Origin: Lachnospiraceae bacterium
GTDB taxonomy: Bacteria > Bacillota > Clostridia > Lachnospirales > Lachnospiraceae
Reading direction: 5' to 3'
Length of the DNA stretch: 38,447 nucleotides
NCBI GenBank assembly: GCA_017482205.1
Contig: JAFUNK010000014.1
Span: forward strand, 1-38,447
Below, one piece after another: positions 26,390 to 34,410 of this stretch (position 1 is the stretch's first letter; each line of letters starts with the position of its first letter). The notes beneath the pieces are model-generated. The model was not told the origin of the DNA, ran no database searches, and saw only the letters and a list, made by a program, of their open reading frames with translations. Position numbers and translations under genes: made by a program.

Positions 26390-27241
26390 ATGTTATTAAA
26401 ATTGGAAAATGTAAAAAAGAATTACGGAACATTTCATCTGGACTGTTCTATTGAAATAAAGAAAGGGCAGGTGACTGGGCTGGTAGGCAGCAACGGAGCC
26501 GGCAAGAGTACCACATTTAAAGCTATTTTAGGACTGATTTTTCCTGAGAGCGGTACTATCGAAATGTTTGGAAAGAAACTGGCAGATATTACGTCAGCAG
26601 ACAAGGAGCAGTTAGGAGTGGTGCTGTCAGAAGCCAATATTTGCGAGTTACTTAGTGCAAAGGACATGGCACCTATTATGAATGCCATGTATAAAAAATT
26701 TTCCACCAAGGACTATTTTGAAAAATGCAGGCAATACAATATACCTCTTGATAAGCCTATTAAGGAATTTTCAACAGGTATGAAGGCAAAATTGAAACTG
26801 TTATTAGCACTTTCACATGATGCCAAATTGCTGATTTTGGATGAGCCTACGGCCGGTCTGGATGTTATCATGCGAAATGAACTGTTGGATATGCTCAGAG
26901 ACTATATGGAGGACGGGGAGCGTGCCATACTTATCAGTTCACATATTGCCACAGACCTTGAAGGCTTGTGTGATGACCTTTATATGATAGCGGACGGCAA
27001 AATTATTATCCATGAAGAAACGGATGTGCTTCTTGCGGAATATGGCGTGTTAAAGTTAACAAAAGAGCAGTATGAAAGCCTTGATAAAGAATTTATTATT
27101 TCCACAAAGGAAGAAAAATTCGGCTATCTATGCCTTACTAACCGGAAAGATTATTATCAGGAAAACTATCCGCAGATTGCCATTGAAAAAGGAAATATAG
27201 ATGATCTTGTTATATTGATGGGTAAAGGAGGAAAGAAATAA
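26390..27241 (+). CDS. ABC transporter ATP-binding protein (YtrA-regulated exporter)
   Basis: The 283-residue ATPase has Walker A GSNGAGKST (about residue 34), the signature FSTGMKAKLKLLLAL, and Walker B LLILDEPTAGLD, followed by a ~70-residue C-terminal domain. It most resembles BcrA/NatA-type exporter ATPases. The start follows TTTGGAGG, 26 nt after gntR. The substrate is unknown; antibiotic- or cell-envelope-stress exporters are common in this arrangement. Confidence 0.92.
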   Translation: MLLKLENVKKNYGTFHLDCSIEIKKGQVTGLVGSNGAGKSTTFKAILGLIFPESGTIEMFGKKLADITSADKEQLGVVLSEANICELLSAKDMAPIMNAMYKKFSTKDYFEKCRQYNIPLDKPIKEFSTGMKAKLKLLLALSHDAKLLILDEPTAGLDVIMRNELLDMLRDYMEDGERAILISSHIATDLEGLCDDLYMIADGKIIIHEETDVLLAEYGVLKLTKEQYESLDKEFIISTKEEKFGYLCLTNRKDYYQENYPQIAIEKGNIDDLVILMGKGGKK

Positions 27242-27242
27242 G

Positions 27243-27923
27243 ATGAAAGGATTAATGATTAAAGACTTAAAATTACTTGCAAGTCAGAAAAAGATTTTTA
27301 TTATAACCATTTTTGTGGCAGCGGTATTTGCATGGACTTCGGATGATGTAACATTTGCTGCAACCTATATTGTTTTATTGTTGTCAATGATGACGTTAAC
27401 TACTATTAGTTATGATGATATGAACAACGGTATGTTGTTCCTGCTTTCCCTACCCGCAGGCAGAAAAACGTATGTAAAAGAAAAATATGTATTCGCATTT
27501 TTAAATTTGATATTTGCAGGTACTTTATCACTGGTTGTCTGCTATGCGTTTTCTGTTATAAAAGGAACACCTCTGAAGCTTGACGATTTGCTTTCAAATA
27601 TTATAGGTATAACGTTAGGTATGGCAGTCATGCTTGCAGTTACGATACCTCTTGAACTGAAATATGGAGTGGAAAAAGGTCGTATTGCCATGCTTGTAGC
27701 CATAGTAATTGTTGCATTGGTAGGTACCGGCGGATATAAACTTTTGACAAATGTACTGCATGTGGATGTCAATGGTTTTCTGATAAGTATCTTGGAGAAG
27801 CTTCCTAAACCGGGGGAAGGACTGGAAATAATAGTGATGGGCGGATTGTTTGCCATCTTATTATTGGTGCTGTTTATTTCCTATATGATTGCAAATAAGA
27901 TTATGAAAAAGAAAGAATTTTAA
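27243..27923 (+). CDS. ABC-2 type transporter permease
   Basis: The 226-residue protein has about six hydrophobic segments and an N-terminal cytoplasmic MKGLMIKDLKLLASQKK. The loop SYDDMNNGMLFLLSLPAGRK, then TYVKEKY, is characteristic of ABC-2 permeases next to YtrA-type operons. It starts one base after the ATPase stop, with the AAAGGAGG site inside the ATPase gene, so coupling is likely. Element B follows and may terminate the transcript. Confidence 0.9.
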   Translation: MKGLMIKDLKLLASQKKIFIITIFVAAVFAWTSDDVTFAATYIVLLLSMMTLTTISYDDMNNGMLFLLSLPAGRKTYVKEKYVFAFLNLIFAGTLSLVVCYAFSVIKGTPLKLDDLLSNIIGITLGMAVMLAVTIPLELKYGVEKGRIAMLVAIVIVALVGTGGYKLLTNVLHVDVNGFLISILEKLPKPGEGLEIIVMGGLFAILLLVLFISYMIANKIMKKKEF

Positions 27924-27960
27924 AACTCGAAATTCATAGCAGTATCTGAATACATCTTAA

Positions 27961-28173
27961 AAAAAGAGGCTGTTGAAAAAAATGAGGTAGCGTTAGTTGG
28001 AAAAAGTTTCCTTGCAGACACGCTTGCGCTCGTGCCGAACGTAACGGTACTAAACTTGCCCCCCTTCTCTGGGAGAAGCGGGCTCGCTAAGTACCGACGT
28101 TCGCCAAAGGTCTGTGGCGGAAAGCTTTTTCCAACTAACGCTACCTCAAATATTTTGCAACAACCTCTTTTTT
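27961..28173. repeat. Structured palindromic element, copy B
   Basis: The outer stem is a perfect 24-bp pairing (27983-28006 with 28125-28148), preceded by AAAAAGAGG/CCTCTTTTT arms (27961 and 28165). Core pairings are GCAGAC/GTCTGT (28014/28110), GAACGT/ACGTTC, and CGGTACT (28045)/AGTACCG (28089). The 130-nt core matches copy A in length and conserved columns, including an unpaired C in GTTTC/GAAAGC. The 3' arm ends in TTTTTT and also carries the -35 box of the next promoter. Confidence 0.88.
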
Positions 28174-28183
28174 GGTATATAAT
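28155..28183 (+). promoter_or_regulatory. Promoter for the PHP gene
   Basis: TTGCAA and TATAAT are 17 bp apart. The -35 box lies inside the 3' arm of element B, so the element supplies part of the promoter. The start codon is 27 nt downstream of the -10 box. Confidence 0.7.
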
Positions 28184-28209
28184 AACCGGAGACAGATTGG
28201 AGGAATGAC

Positions 28210-28965
28210 ATGCTAAAATCAAAAGATTACCCTTATTTATATGAAACCCATCTGCATACCAGCCAAGGCAGTGCCTGTGCAGTAAACAGTGGTTATGATG
28301 TGGCAAAAGCAGCCCATGAAGCCGGTTATGCGGGGATTATAGTTACAGACCACAATTGGGGTGGCAATACGGCAGTGGACAGAAGCCTGTCTTGGAAAGA
28401 ATGGGTATTGCAGTTTGAAAAAGGATATCTGGATGCCAAGGCCTATGGTGATGCACATGATTTTGATGTATTCTTTGGATATGAGGCAGCTTATCACGGT
28501 ACGGAATTTTTGATTTATGGAGTAGATGCAGAATGGATGATTGCCCATCCGGAAATCAGAACGGCTGCCATTGAAACACAGTATAAACTGATACACGAAG
28601 CCGGAGGTATGGTCATTCATGCGCATCCGTACAGGGAGGAATCCTATATTCCTGAAATCCGTCTGTATCCGGAACTTGTGGACGGTGTGGAGGGCATCAA
28701 TGCAGCTCATTCCAATCATCTGAGTAAAAGTCATAACAATCCCCGGTATGACACTGACGCAATTGCCTATGCCAATGAGCATAAACTACCCATGACGGCA
28801 GGTTCTGACTGCCATAGTGTACAGATGTTTGGTGCAGGCGTTGCTTTTAAAAGAAGACTGAAGTCTATTCACGATTATTGTCAGGCTATTCTTTCGGAAG
28901 AGGAGTATATGCTCAGTAACGGGGATTGCCTTTATGATAAGTATGGTAAGCCCGTGGAAAAATAG
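28210..28965 (+). CDS. PHP domain metal-dependent phosphoesterase
   Basis: The 251-residue protein is one PHP domain. Metal ligands are in ETHLHTS (residues ~10-16), VTDHN (~45), HAHPYR (~138) and GSDCHS (~198). PHP enzymes include histidinol phosphatases and nucleoside phosphate esterases; the substrate is not evident here. The start follows GATTGGAGG. It has its own promoter, and the next gene has another, so it appears monocistronic. Confidence 0.9.
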   Translation: MLKSKDYPYLYETHLHTSQGSACAVNSGYDVAKAAHEAGYAGIIVTDHNWGGNTAVDRSLSWKEWVLQFEKGYLDAKAYGDAHDFDVFFGYEAAYHGTEFLIYGVDAEWMIAHPEIRTAAIETQYKLIHEAGGMVIHAHPYREESYIPEIRLYPELVDGVEGINAAHSNHLSKSHNNPRYDTDAIAYANEHKLPMTAGSDCHSVQMFGAGVAFKRRLKSIHDYCQAILSEEEYMLSNGDCLYDKYGKPVEK

Positions 28966-29020
28966 AGTAGGACACCAAGTTGTCCCAAAAAGATTTCAGT
29001 AAAAAATTAAAATCCGCCAC

Positions 29021-29049
29021 TTGACAAATGCAGAAAAAAGTAGTATCCT
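29021..29049 (+). promoter_or_regulatory. Promoter for the aldolase gene
   Basis: A perfect TTGACA and a TATCCT are separated by 17 bp. The transcript would begin near 29056 and include the AT-rich inverted repeats. Confidence 0.7.
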
Positions 29050-29066
29050 AGCAATTAGTTTAACAG

Positions 29067-29099
29067 TTTAAAGTGTCAAACTTTAAATTGTTAAAGTTT
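29067..29099 (+). promoter_or_regulatory. Overlapping inverted repeats in the aldolase leader
   Basis: TTTAAAGT-gtca-AACTTTAAA (29067-29087) and AAACTTTAA-attg-TTAAAGTTT (29078-29099) share their middle segment, so only one hairpin can form at a time. They lie between the promoter and the GCAGGAGG site. An operator for a dimeric repressor is an equally good reading. Confidence 0.6.
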
Positions 29100-29126
29100 A
29101 AAGTGTTAAAGCAGGAGGAAATAGAG

Positions 29127-30110
29127 ATGGCTCGTACAAGACAAGGTTCATTAGTGTCCTTCCGCCCTGATATCAAAGTAATGGATTGTACTTTAAGAGA
29201 CGGTGGATTGGTTAATAATTTTGCATTTTCAGATGCATTTGTAAAAGATTTATATCTGGCAAATATCAAAGCCGGCGTGGATTATATGGAGTTTGGTTAT
29301 AAGGCTTCCACAGAAATTTTTGACCCTGCCAATTTTGGCAAGTGGAAATTCTGTAAAGAAAAAGATATCCGCGACATCGTAGGTGACAATAAGACCGATA
29401 TGAAGATTGCGGTTATGGCAGATGTGGGCAGAACCGATTTCAAGAAAGACATTGTGAATAAGAAAGACAGTGTCATTGATATGATTCGTGTAGCAACCTA
29501 TATTCATACCATTCCCGCAGCCATTGAGATGATTGAAGATGCCAAAAAGAAAGGTTACGAGACCACTGTAAACATTATGGCAGTATCCAAAGTCAATGAT
29601 GATGATTTGGACGGCGGTCTGGAACTTTTGGGACAGAGCGGTGTAGATGTAATTTACTTAGTAGACAGCTTTGGTGCATTCTATCCGGAACAGATTGAAA
29701 GACTTTGTGACAAATACTTAAATATCGCAGCCAAGTACAACAAGAAGATTGGTGTGCATGCTCACAACAACCAGCAGCTTGCGTTTGCAAATACCATCGA
29801 AGCACTTTCCATGGGTGTTAGTTACTTAGATGCGACAGTCAGTGGTATGGGACGCGGAGCAGGTAACTGCTACATGGAGACATTGCTGAGCTTTTTGCGT
29901 AATCCTAAGTACAACAAGATTGCGGTAATGAATTTTGTAGAAAAGCATATGGATAAGCTTAGAGAAGAAGGTGCCGTATGGGGATATGATATTCCGTACT
30001 TACTTACAGGCGTGTTAAACAGCCATCCTTCATCTGCTATTCAGTTTATCAAAGAAAAAAGAACTGATTACGCAATGTTTTATCAGGAATTGATTGATAA
30101 TGCACTGTAA
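29127..30110 (+). CDS. HMGL-like (DRE-TIM) aldolase family protein
   Basis: The 327-residue product is an aldolase of the 4-hydroxy-2-oxovalerate aldolase / HMG-CoA lyase type. The metal-binding MDCTLRDGGLVNN motif is near residues 17-29, DSFGAFYPEQ is near 186 and the second metal motif HAHNNQQLAFANT is near 211. No acetaldehyde dehydrogenase partner is adjacent, so a role in meta-cleavage is not supported; the true substrate is unknown. The ATG at 29127 is preferred over an upstream ATG at 29073 because it follows CAGGAGGAA and matches the family start. Confidence 0.88.
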   Translation: MARTRQGSLVSFRPDIKVMDCTLRDGGLVNNFAFSDAFVKDLYLANIKAGVDYMEFGYKASTEIFDPANFGKWKFCKEKDIRDIVGDNKTDMKIAVMADVGRTDFKKDIVNKKDSVIDMIRVATYIHTIPAAIEMIEDAKKKGYETTVNIMAVSKVNDDDLDGGLELLGQSGVDVIYLVDSFGAFYPEQIERLCDKYLNIAAKYNKKIGVHAHNNQQLAFANTIEALSMGVSYLDATVSGMGRGAGNCYMETLLSFLRNPKYNKIAVMNFVEKHMDKLREEGAVWGYDIPYLLTGVLNSHPSSAIQFIKEKRTDYAMFYQELIDNAL

Positions 30111-30180
30111 AGGGACAGAGATATTGCAACACATGAGTATGCAAAGAATCGTTTCCAATAATTATAAAATGTAGCCCTAT

Positions 30181-30222
30181 AAAGAAGCAGGAAGCCACGT
30201 GCCCTGCTTCTTTTTGTTGTTG
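30181..30222 (+). terminator. Intrinsic terminator after the aldolase
   Basis: AAAGAAGCAGG pairs with CCTGCTTCTTT around a GCC/GGC-containing loop, followed by TTGTTGTT. It ends the aldolase transcript. Confidence 0.8.
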
Positions 30223-30228
30223 TCGGTA

Positions 30229-30257
30229 TTGTATTTTGTGACATAAACTGGTATTAT
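30229..30257 (+). promoter_or_regulatory. Promoter for the FIST-EAL / folA operon
   Basis: TTGTAT and TATTAT are 17 bp apart, about 59 nt before the start codon and just after the aldolase terminator. Confidence 0.6.
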
Positions 30258-30315
30258 TGGTTATAAGGGATATTTTTAACAAATTTTCTGAAAGAAAAGG
30301 GTGTTGGGACAGAAT

Positions 30316-32841
30316 ATGAGGGCATATAATCACCTATTTATATCATGGCGGATATTTGAAGAGTTTTTAGATGGTATCAGAGCTGACAGAAATAAAAAGC
30401 AATTGGTAAGAGTGCATAGTAGTGTACATAATATGGAAAGTATGCAGGAACTTGCAAAGCAGATACAGGACAGACTTCCCAATGCAGTCATTATCGGGTG
30501 TAGTACACCGGGTGTTATTTGTGAGGGCAGAATTGTAAAGGGGTCCTGCCTGATTTCAGTAACAGAGTTTGAAAACTGCGAGTTGCAGTTGGGAATGTTT
30601 TCATGCAGACAGGCAGACGGTACGGATAAGACTGGGGAGGCTCTGGGAGAAGAACTTTCCGACCGGTTTGTGCAGGGGAAAAAAGGTCTGATGCTTCTTT
30701 TTATGCCGGTTACCTACTATAAGACGGCGCGTTTCGTGGCAGAGATGAATCGTCGCAATCCTGACCTTAAGATGTGCGGAGGTACTACCTATGCGGCAGA
30801 TGAAAACTATGTAAATGCCGGAAATACGGCTTATGTTTTGGCAGGAACGCAGGTTTCCATGACGGATATGGCAGCAGTGCTGATTTCAGGCGAGGGACTT
30901 TCCATATACGAAAATGTTATCTGCGGAATTGAGCAGGTAGGTAGAAAATATGAAGTGACCGGTATGGAAGGTAATTATTTAACAGAAGTGGAAACCGAAG
31001 ATGCCGCTAAATGGTATACAGGACTGTTAGGTGAAGAAGAACTGATACAGGACCCTTCATTGGCAGGGCTTTTCCCTTTGATAAGAGAGGTGGCAGGTCA
31101 CCAGATTGCATATAATCTGGTATTTCAGCCGTACACGGAGCTGGAGTCTCCATATAAAGAGAAAGAGCAGAACCGTCTCAGTATGTTTACGGAGATTTTA
31201 CCGGGCATGAAGTTTGCTATGGGGTATTTTGAGCCCCAGAAAATTGTAAACCAGTTGAGTGCGGTATATCAGGAATTAAAAGAAGAACCCGTGGAAGCCA
31301 TGTTTGCCTATGACTGCTTATCCCGTATGTGGATGTTGCATGATTGTGCCACATGGGAAGTAGGACAGTTTTATACCACCAATATGAGTGGTGCACTTTT
31401 AGCGGGTGAAATCAGTAATATTGAGAACAGAAATATTTATGCCAATTCTACCTTTGTAGTGGCAGGTATTTCTGAAAATCCCGAAGCAAGACTGCTTTTG
31501 CGAAGAAAGGCACTGGCAAATGTATCGGCACTCCAACACAACAATGTGCAGATGATTAACTATTTGTTAAAGGCCGGTAACAAGCAGCTGAGCAAGGAAC
31601 TGAGTGCACAACAGGAGCAAATGCGTCAGGCTATGTTCTGGTGTGAAGAACTGGGTATGCCCAATCAGACCAGATACATATATGAGTGTGACAAGCTTGG
31701 ACTGGATAAGATTGCAGTCTTCAATGTGAAAAATGATAAACTTCTCAGAGTATTTATGGGACAGACAGCTTTTGTGGAGGAGTGGAAGAAAATATACAAA
31801 AAGGCATCTGTTCGTTTTATGACGAAGGGACTGCATGCGTATAGTTATGGTGATTATTCACTGATGGTTGCAGCCAGCGGTGGTGTGGAAGATGAGGAGT
31901 TTGTATCCTGTATCAGGGAAATTTATGAATATCTGAACAGTGGAGTGTACAAGGATTCTGCTTTTACATATTCCTGTGCAGTGGTGTTGCATGAAGAAGA
32001 TGCACTGCAAAAGGTAGAAGAAGCTATTCAGTACGGTATTCGCCACAAAAAGAATTTCGTACAGTACCATGAGGTGCCGGCAGAGGTTATCAGTGTAAAA
32101 GAAGAAATGCGTATGCTACAGGTATTGCGTGAGGCCTTGTCGGAAGACGGAATTGTACCTTATTTCCAGGGGATTCATGATAACCGTACCGGTAAGATTA
32201 ATTTATACGAAGCGTTGATGCGTATTCAGGACGCACAAGGAAAAATGTATTTTCCAATGCAGTTTTTGCCTGTTGCCAAGGATTACAATCTTTACGAGAC
32301 CATGTCCATTATGATGGTAAAGAAGGTCATGACCATGTTCTTGGACAAGGACGTGAGGGTATCTATTAACCTGAATGTGCAGGATATTTATGACAGAGAT
32401 TTGCTTAGGACTATTTTTGACAATCTGCAAAAAGCAAAGCATCCGGAGAATTTTATCTTCGAGTTGGTAGAAAGTGAAGAAGTGCATGACTATCAGTTTG
32501 TCAAACAGTTTGCCGACAGTGTACACAGCTATGGGGCCAAGATGGCAATTGATGACTTCGGAAGCGGTTTCTCCAATCTGCTTCATATTATCCGTCTAGA
32601 CCCTGATATTGTAAAACTGGACGGTGCTATTATCAAAGAAATCGGCAATGATGAAAAGTGCCGTGAGTTCGTAGAATTGATTACAGAATGGTGCAGACGC
32701 CGTGAAAAAGAAGTAGTGGCTGAATTTGTGGAAAATGAGTGTATTCAGCAGATTATGGAGGAAATCGGTATTACCTATTCACAGGGTTACTATTATGCAA
32801 AGCCTGAGACATGGGAAAAATGCTGTGCCAAAGGAGAATAG
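30316..32841 (+). CDS. FIST-domain sensor with C-terminal EAL phosphodiesterase domain
   Basis: The ~841-residue cytoplasmic protein joins a FIST sensory module (FIST_N about 25-215, FIST_C about 230-370), a coiled coil (about 400-440), a degenerate GGDEF-like region (about 450-590) and an EAL domain (about 605-840). EAL residues for cyclic di-GMP hydrolysis look intact: YEALMR, INLNVQD, ELVES, DDFGSGFSN, VKLDG and EFVEN. The GGDEF-like signature has decayed (YGDYSLMV), so it is probably not a cyclase. FIST ligands are thought to be small molecules such as amino acids. The ATG at 30316 is chosen over the GTG at 30301, which directly abuts its purine-rich site. Confidence 0.9.
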   Translation: MRAYNHLFISWRIFEEFLDGIRADRNKKQLVRVHSSVHNMESMQELAKQIQDRLPNAVIIGCSTPGVICEGRIVKGSCLISVTEFENCELQLGMFSCRQADGTDKTGEALGEELSDRFVQGKKGLMLLFMPVTYYKTARFVAEMNRRNPDLKMCGGTTYAADENYVNAGNTAYVLAGTQVSMTDMAAVLISGEGLSIYENVICGIEQVGRKYEVTGMEGNYLTEVETEDAAKWYTGLLGEEELIQDPSLAGLFPLIREVAGHQIAYNLVFQPYTELESPYKEKEQNRLSMFTEILPGMKFAMGYFEPQKIVNQLSAVYQELKEEPVEAMFAYDCLSRMWMLHDCATWEVGQFYTTNMSGALLAGEISNIENRNIYANSTFVVAGISENPEARLLLRRKALANVSALQHNNVQMINYLLKAGNKQLSKELSAQQEQMRQAMFWCEELGMPNQTRYIYECDKLGLDKIAVFNVKNDKLLRVFMGQTAFVEEWKKIYKKASVRFMTKGLHAYSYGDYSLMVAASGGVEDEEFVSCIREIYEYLNSGVYKDSAFTYSCAVVLHEEDALQKVEEAIQYGIRHKKNFVQYHEVPAEVISVKEEMRMLQVLREALSEDGIVPYFQGIHDNRTGKINLYEALMRIQDAQGKMYFPMQFLPVAKDYNLYETMSIMMVKKVMTMFLDKDVRVSINLNVQDIYDRDLLRTIFDNLQKAKHPENFIFELVESEEVHDYQFVKQFADSVHSYGAKMAIDDFGSGFSNLLHIIRLDPDIVKLDGAIIKEIGNDEKCREFVELITEWCRRREKEVVAEFVENECIQQIMEEIGITYSQGYYYAKPETWEKCCAKGE

Positions 32842-32842
32842 T

Positions 32843-33325
32843 ATGATTGCGTTAATTGTAGCATATACCAGAAACCGTGTGATAGGTAATAAAGGGCAGA
32901 TTCCCTGGAGAATCAAAGGGGAACAGAGACGTTTCAAAGAACTGACCACAGGCAATGTAGTTATTATGGGACGCAAATCCTATCAAGAAATAGGTCGTCC
33001 CCTGCCCAACCGTTTTACGGTGGTTGTATCTAATACTGCCAGCTTTGAGGCTGAAAACTGTACCACCGCATCTTCCCTGCCGGAGGCAATTAAGAAGGCA
33101 AGAGAACTGCAGCCCGGCAAGCATATTTATATTTCCGGCGGAGCAGGGCTTTACAAAGAAGCCATTGATATGGTGGAAAAGATGTATATTACGGAAGTAG
33201 ATGCACATATCGAAGGAGATACCTATTTTCCTGAGTTTGACGAGACACTTTTTGAGAAGACCATTGATGAGCAGATAGAGGGAGAGATCCCTTATACTTA
33301 TGTGACCTATACCAGAAAAGGATAA
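32843..33325 (+). CDS. folA: Dihydrofolate reductase
   Basis: DHFR reduces dihydrofolate to tetrahydrofolate with NADPH. The 160-residue protein has MIALIVAYTRNRVIGNKGQI, then PWRIKGEQRRFKELT with the catalytic acidic residue (Glu here), VIMGRKSYQEIGRPLPNR, and YISGGAGLYKEAI for NADPH. The start is one base after the FIST-EAL stop, and its AAAGGAG site lies inside that gene, so the two are tightly coupled. No thyA is adjacent. argC follows 7 nt later, so all three may share one transcript. Confidence 0.95.
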   Translation: MIALIVAYTRNRVIGNKGQIPWRIKGEQRRFKELTTGNVVIMGRKSYQEIGRPLPNRFTVVVSNTASFEAENCTTASSLPEAIKKARELQPGKHIYISGGAGLYKEAIDMVEKMYITEVDAHIEGDTYFPEFDETLFEKTIDEQIEGEIPYTYVTYTRKG

Positions 33326-33332
33326 AAGAGAG

Positions 33333-34283
33333 ATGAGTAAGATAAAAATTTTTATAGACGGTAGTGAAGGAACCACCGGTTTACGTATTAATGAAAGATT
33401 TCAAGGCAGGGATGATATTGAACTTTTGACCATTGACCCTGAACTGAGAAAGGATACTGAAGAAAGAAAGCGTTTAATCAATGCTTCCGATATAACTTTC
33501 CTTTGTTTGCCGGATGCAGCGGCAAGAGAGGCAGTCTCTTTGATAGAAAATGATAACGTAAGAATTATTGACGCTTCAACCGCGCACAGAACCGAAAGTG
33601 GTTGGGCATATGGATTTCCTGAGCTTTCCCCTGAATTTCGCGAAGCCATTAAAAACGGCAAGCGTGTAGCCGTACCCGGTTGTTATGCTTCCGGTGTGGT
33701 TTCCTTAGTATATCCCCTTGTAAAAGCAGGTATATTACCTGCTGACTATCCGGTTACCACTTTCGGTATTTCCGGTTACAGCGGCGGCGGTAAAAAGATG
33801 ATTGCAGAATATGAGGCAGAAGAAAGAATAGCAGAGTTAGATTCTCCCAGAGAATATGCATTGAGTCAGCAGCACAAGCATTTAAAAGAGATGAAGCACA
33901 TTACGGGATTGGCAAGAGAGCCGTTGTTTTCTCCCATCGTATGTGACTATTACAGCGGAATGTTAGTGTCCTTACCTCTTTGCGGAGACTTATTAAGTAA
34001 AAATATGACTCCTGAAGAACTGCATGCTTTCTATACGGAATATTATGCAGGAGAAAAGTTTGTGAAGGTAGCACCTTTCGGTGCAGAAGCAGAGACCAGA
34101 AACTTTTTAGGTGCTAATGTACGCAGCGGCTGGGATGGCATGGAAATCTTTGTAACAGGCTGCGAAGGCCGTCTGTTAGTATCCTCCAGATTTGACAATC
34201 TGGGTAAAGGTGCTTCCGGTGCAGCCGTACAGTGCTTAAACATTATGCTGGGGTGTGCAGAAGATACCGGCCTGTGTTTATAA
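33333..34283 (+). CDS. argC: N-acetyl-gamma-glutamyl-phosphate reductase (type 2)
   Basis: ArgC performs the third step of arginine synthesis, NADPH reduction of N-acetylglutamyl phosphate. The 316-residue product has the nucleotide-binding FIDGSEGTTGLRI start and the catalytic cysteine in VPGCYASG (about residue 117), followed by SGYSGGGKKMI. The shorter length and motif spacing match the type 2 form rather than the ~345-residue form. No other arg genes are in the window. A bidirectional terminator follows. Confidence 0.95.
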   Translation: MSKIKIFIDGSEGTTGLRINERFQGRDDIELLTIDPELRKDTEERKRLINASDITFLCLPDAAAREAVSLIENDNVRIIDASTAHRTESGWAYGFPELSPEFREAIKNGKRVAVPGCYASGVVSLVYPLVKAGILPADYPVTTFGISGYSGGGKKMIAEYEAEERIAELDSPREYALSQQHKHLKEMKHITGLAREPLFSPIVCDYYSGMLVSLPLCGDLLSKNMTPEELHAFYTEYYAGEKFVKVAPFGAEAETRNFLGANVRSGWDGMEIFVTGCEGRLLVSSRFDNLGKGASGAAVQCLNIMLGCAEDTGLCL

Positions 34284-34335
34284 TTTTAGGTAACATATTT
34301 ATTCCAATGATTTGTTATACTATCAACGAATAAGT

Positions 34336-34393
34336 AAAACCCCTGCTATGGGAGGATGTCCGTAATGGGACAGCTCCCGTGGCAGGGGTTTTT
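34336..34393. terminator. Bidirectional terminator between argC and the histidine kinase gene
   Basis: AAAACCCCTGC pairs with GCAGGGGTTTT, with GGGAG/CTCCC and TGTCC/GGACA inside. A-run and T-run flank it, so it can serve both converging transcripts. Confidence 0.85.
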
Positions 34394-34410
34394 GAAATGC
34401 CGGTATATTT

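Noticed and set aside
27961-28173. Complete insertion sequence
   Set aside because: It is a palindromic element without a transposase; at most it could be nonautonomous.
28970-28990. Terminator after the PHP gene
   Set aside because: The GGACA/TGTCC hairpin is short and followed by A residues, not a U-tract.
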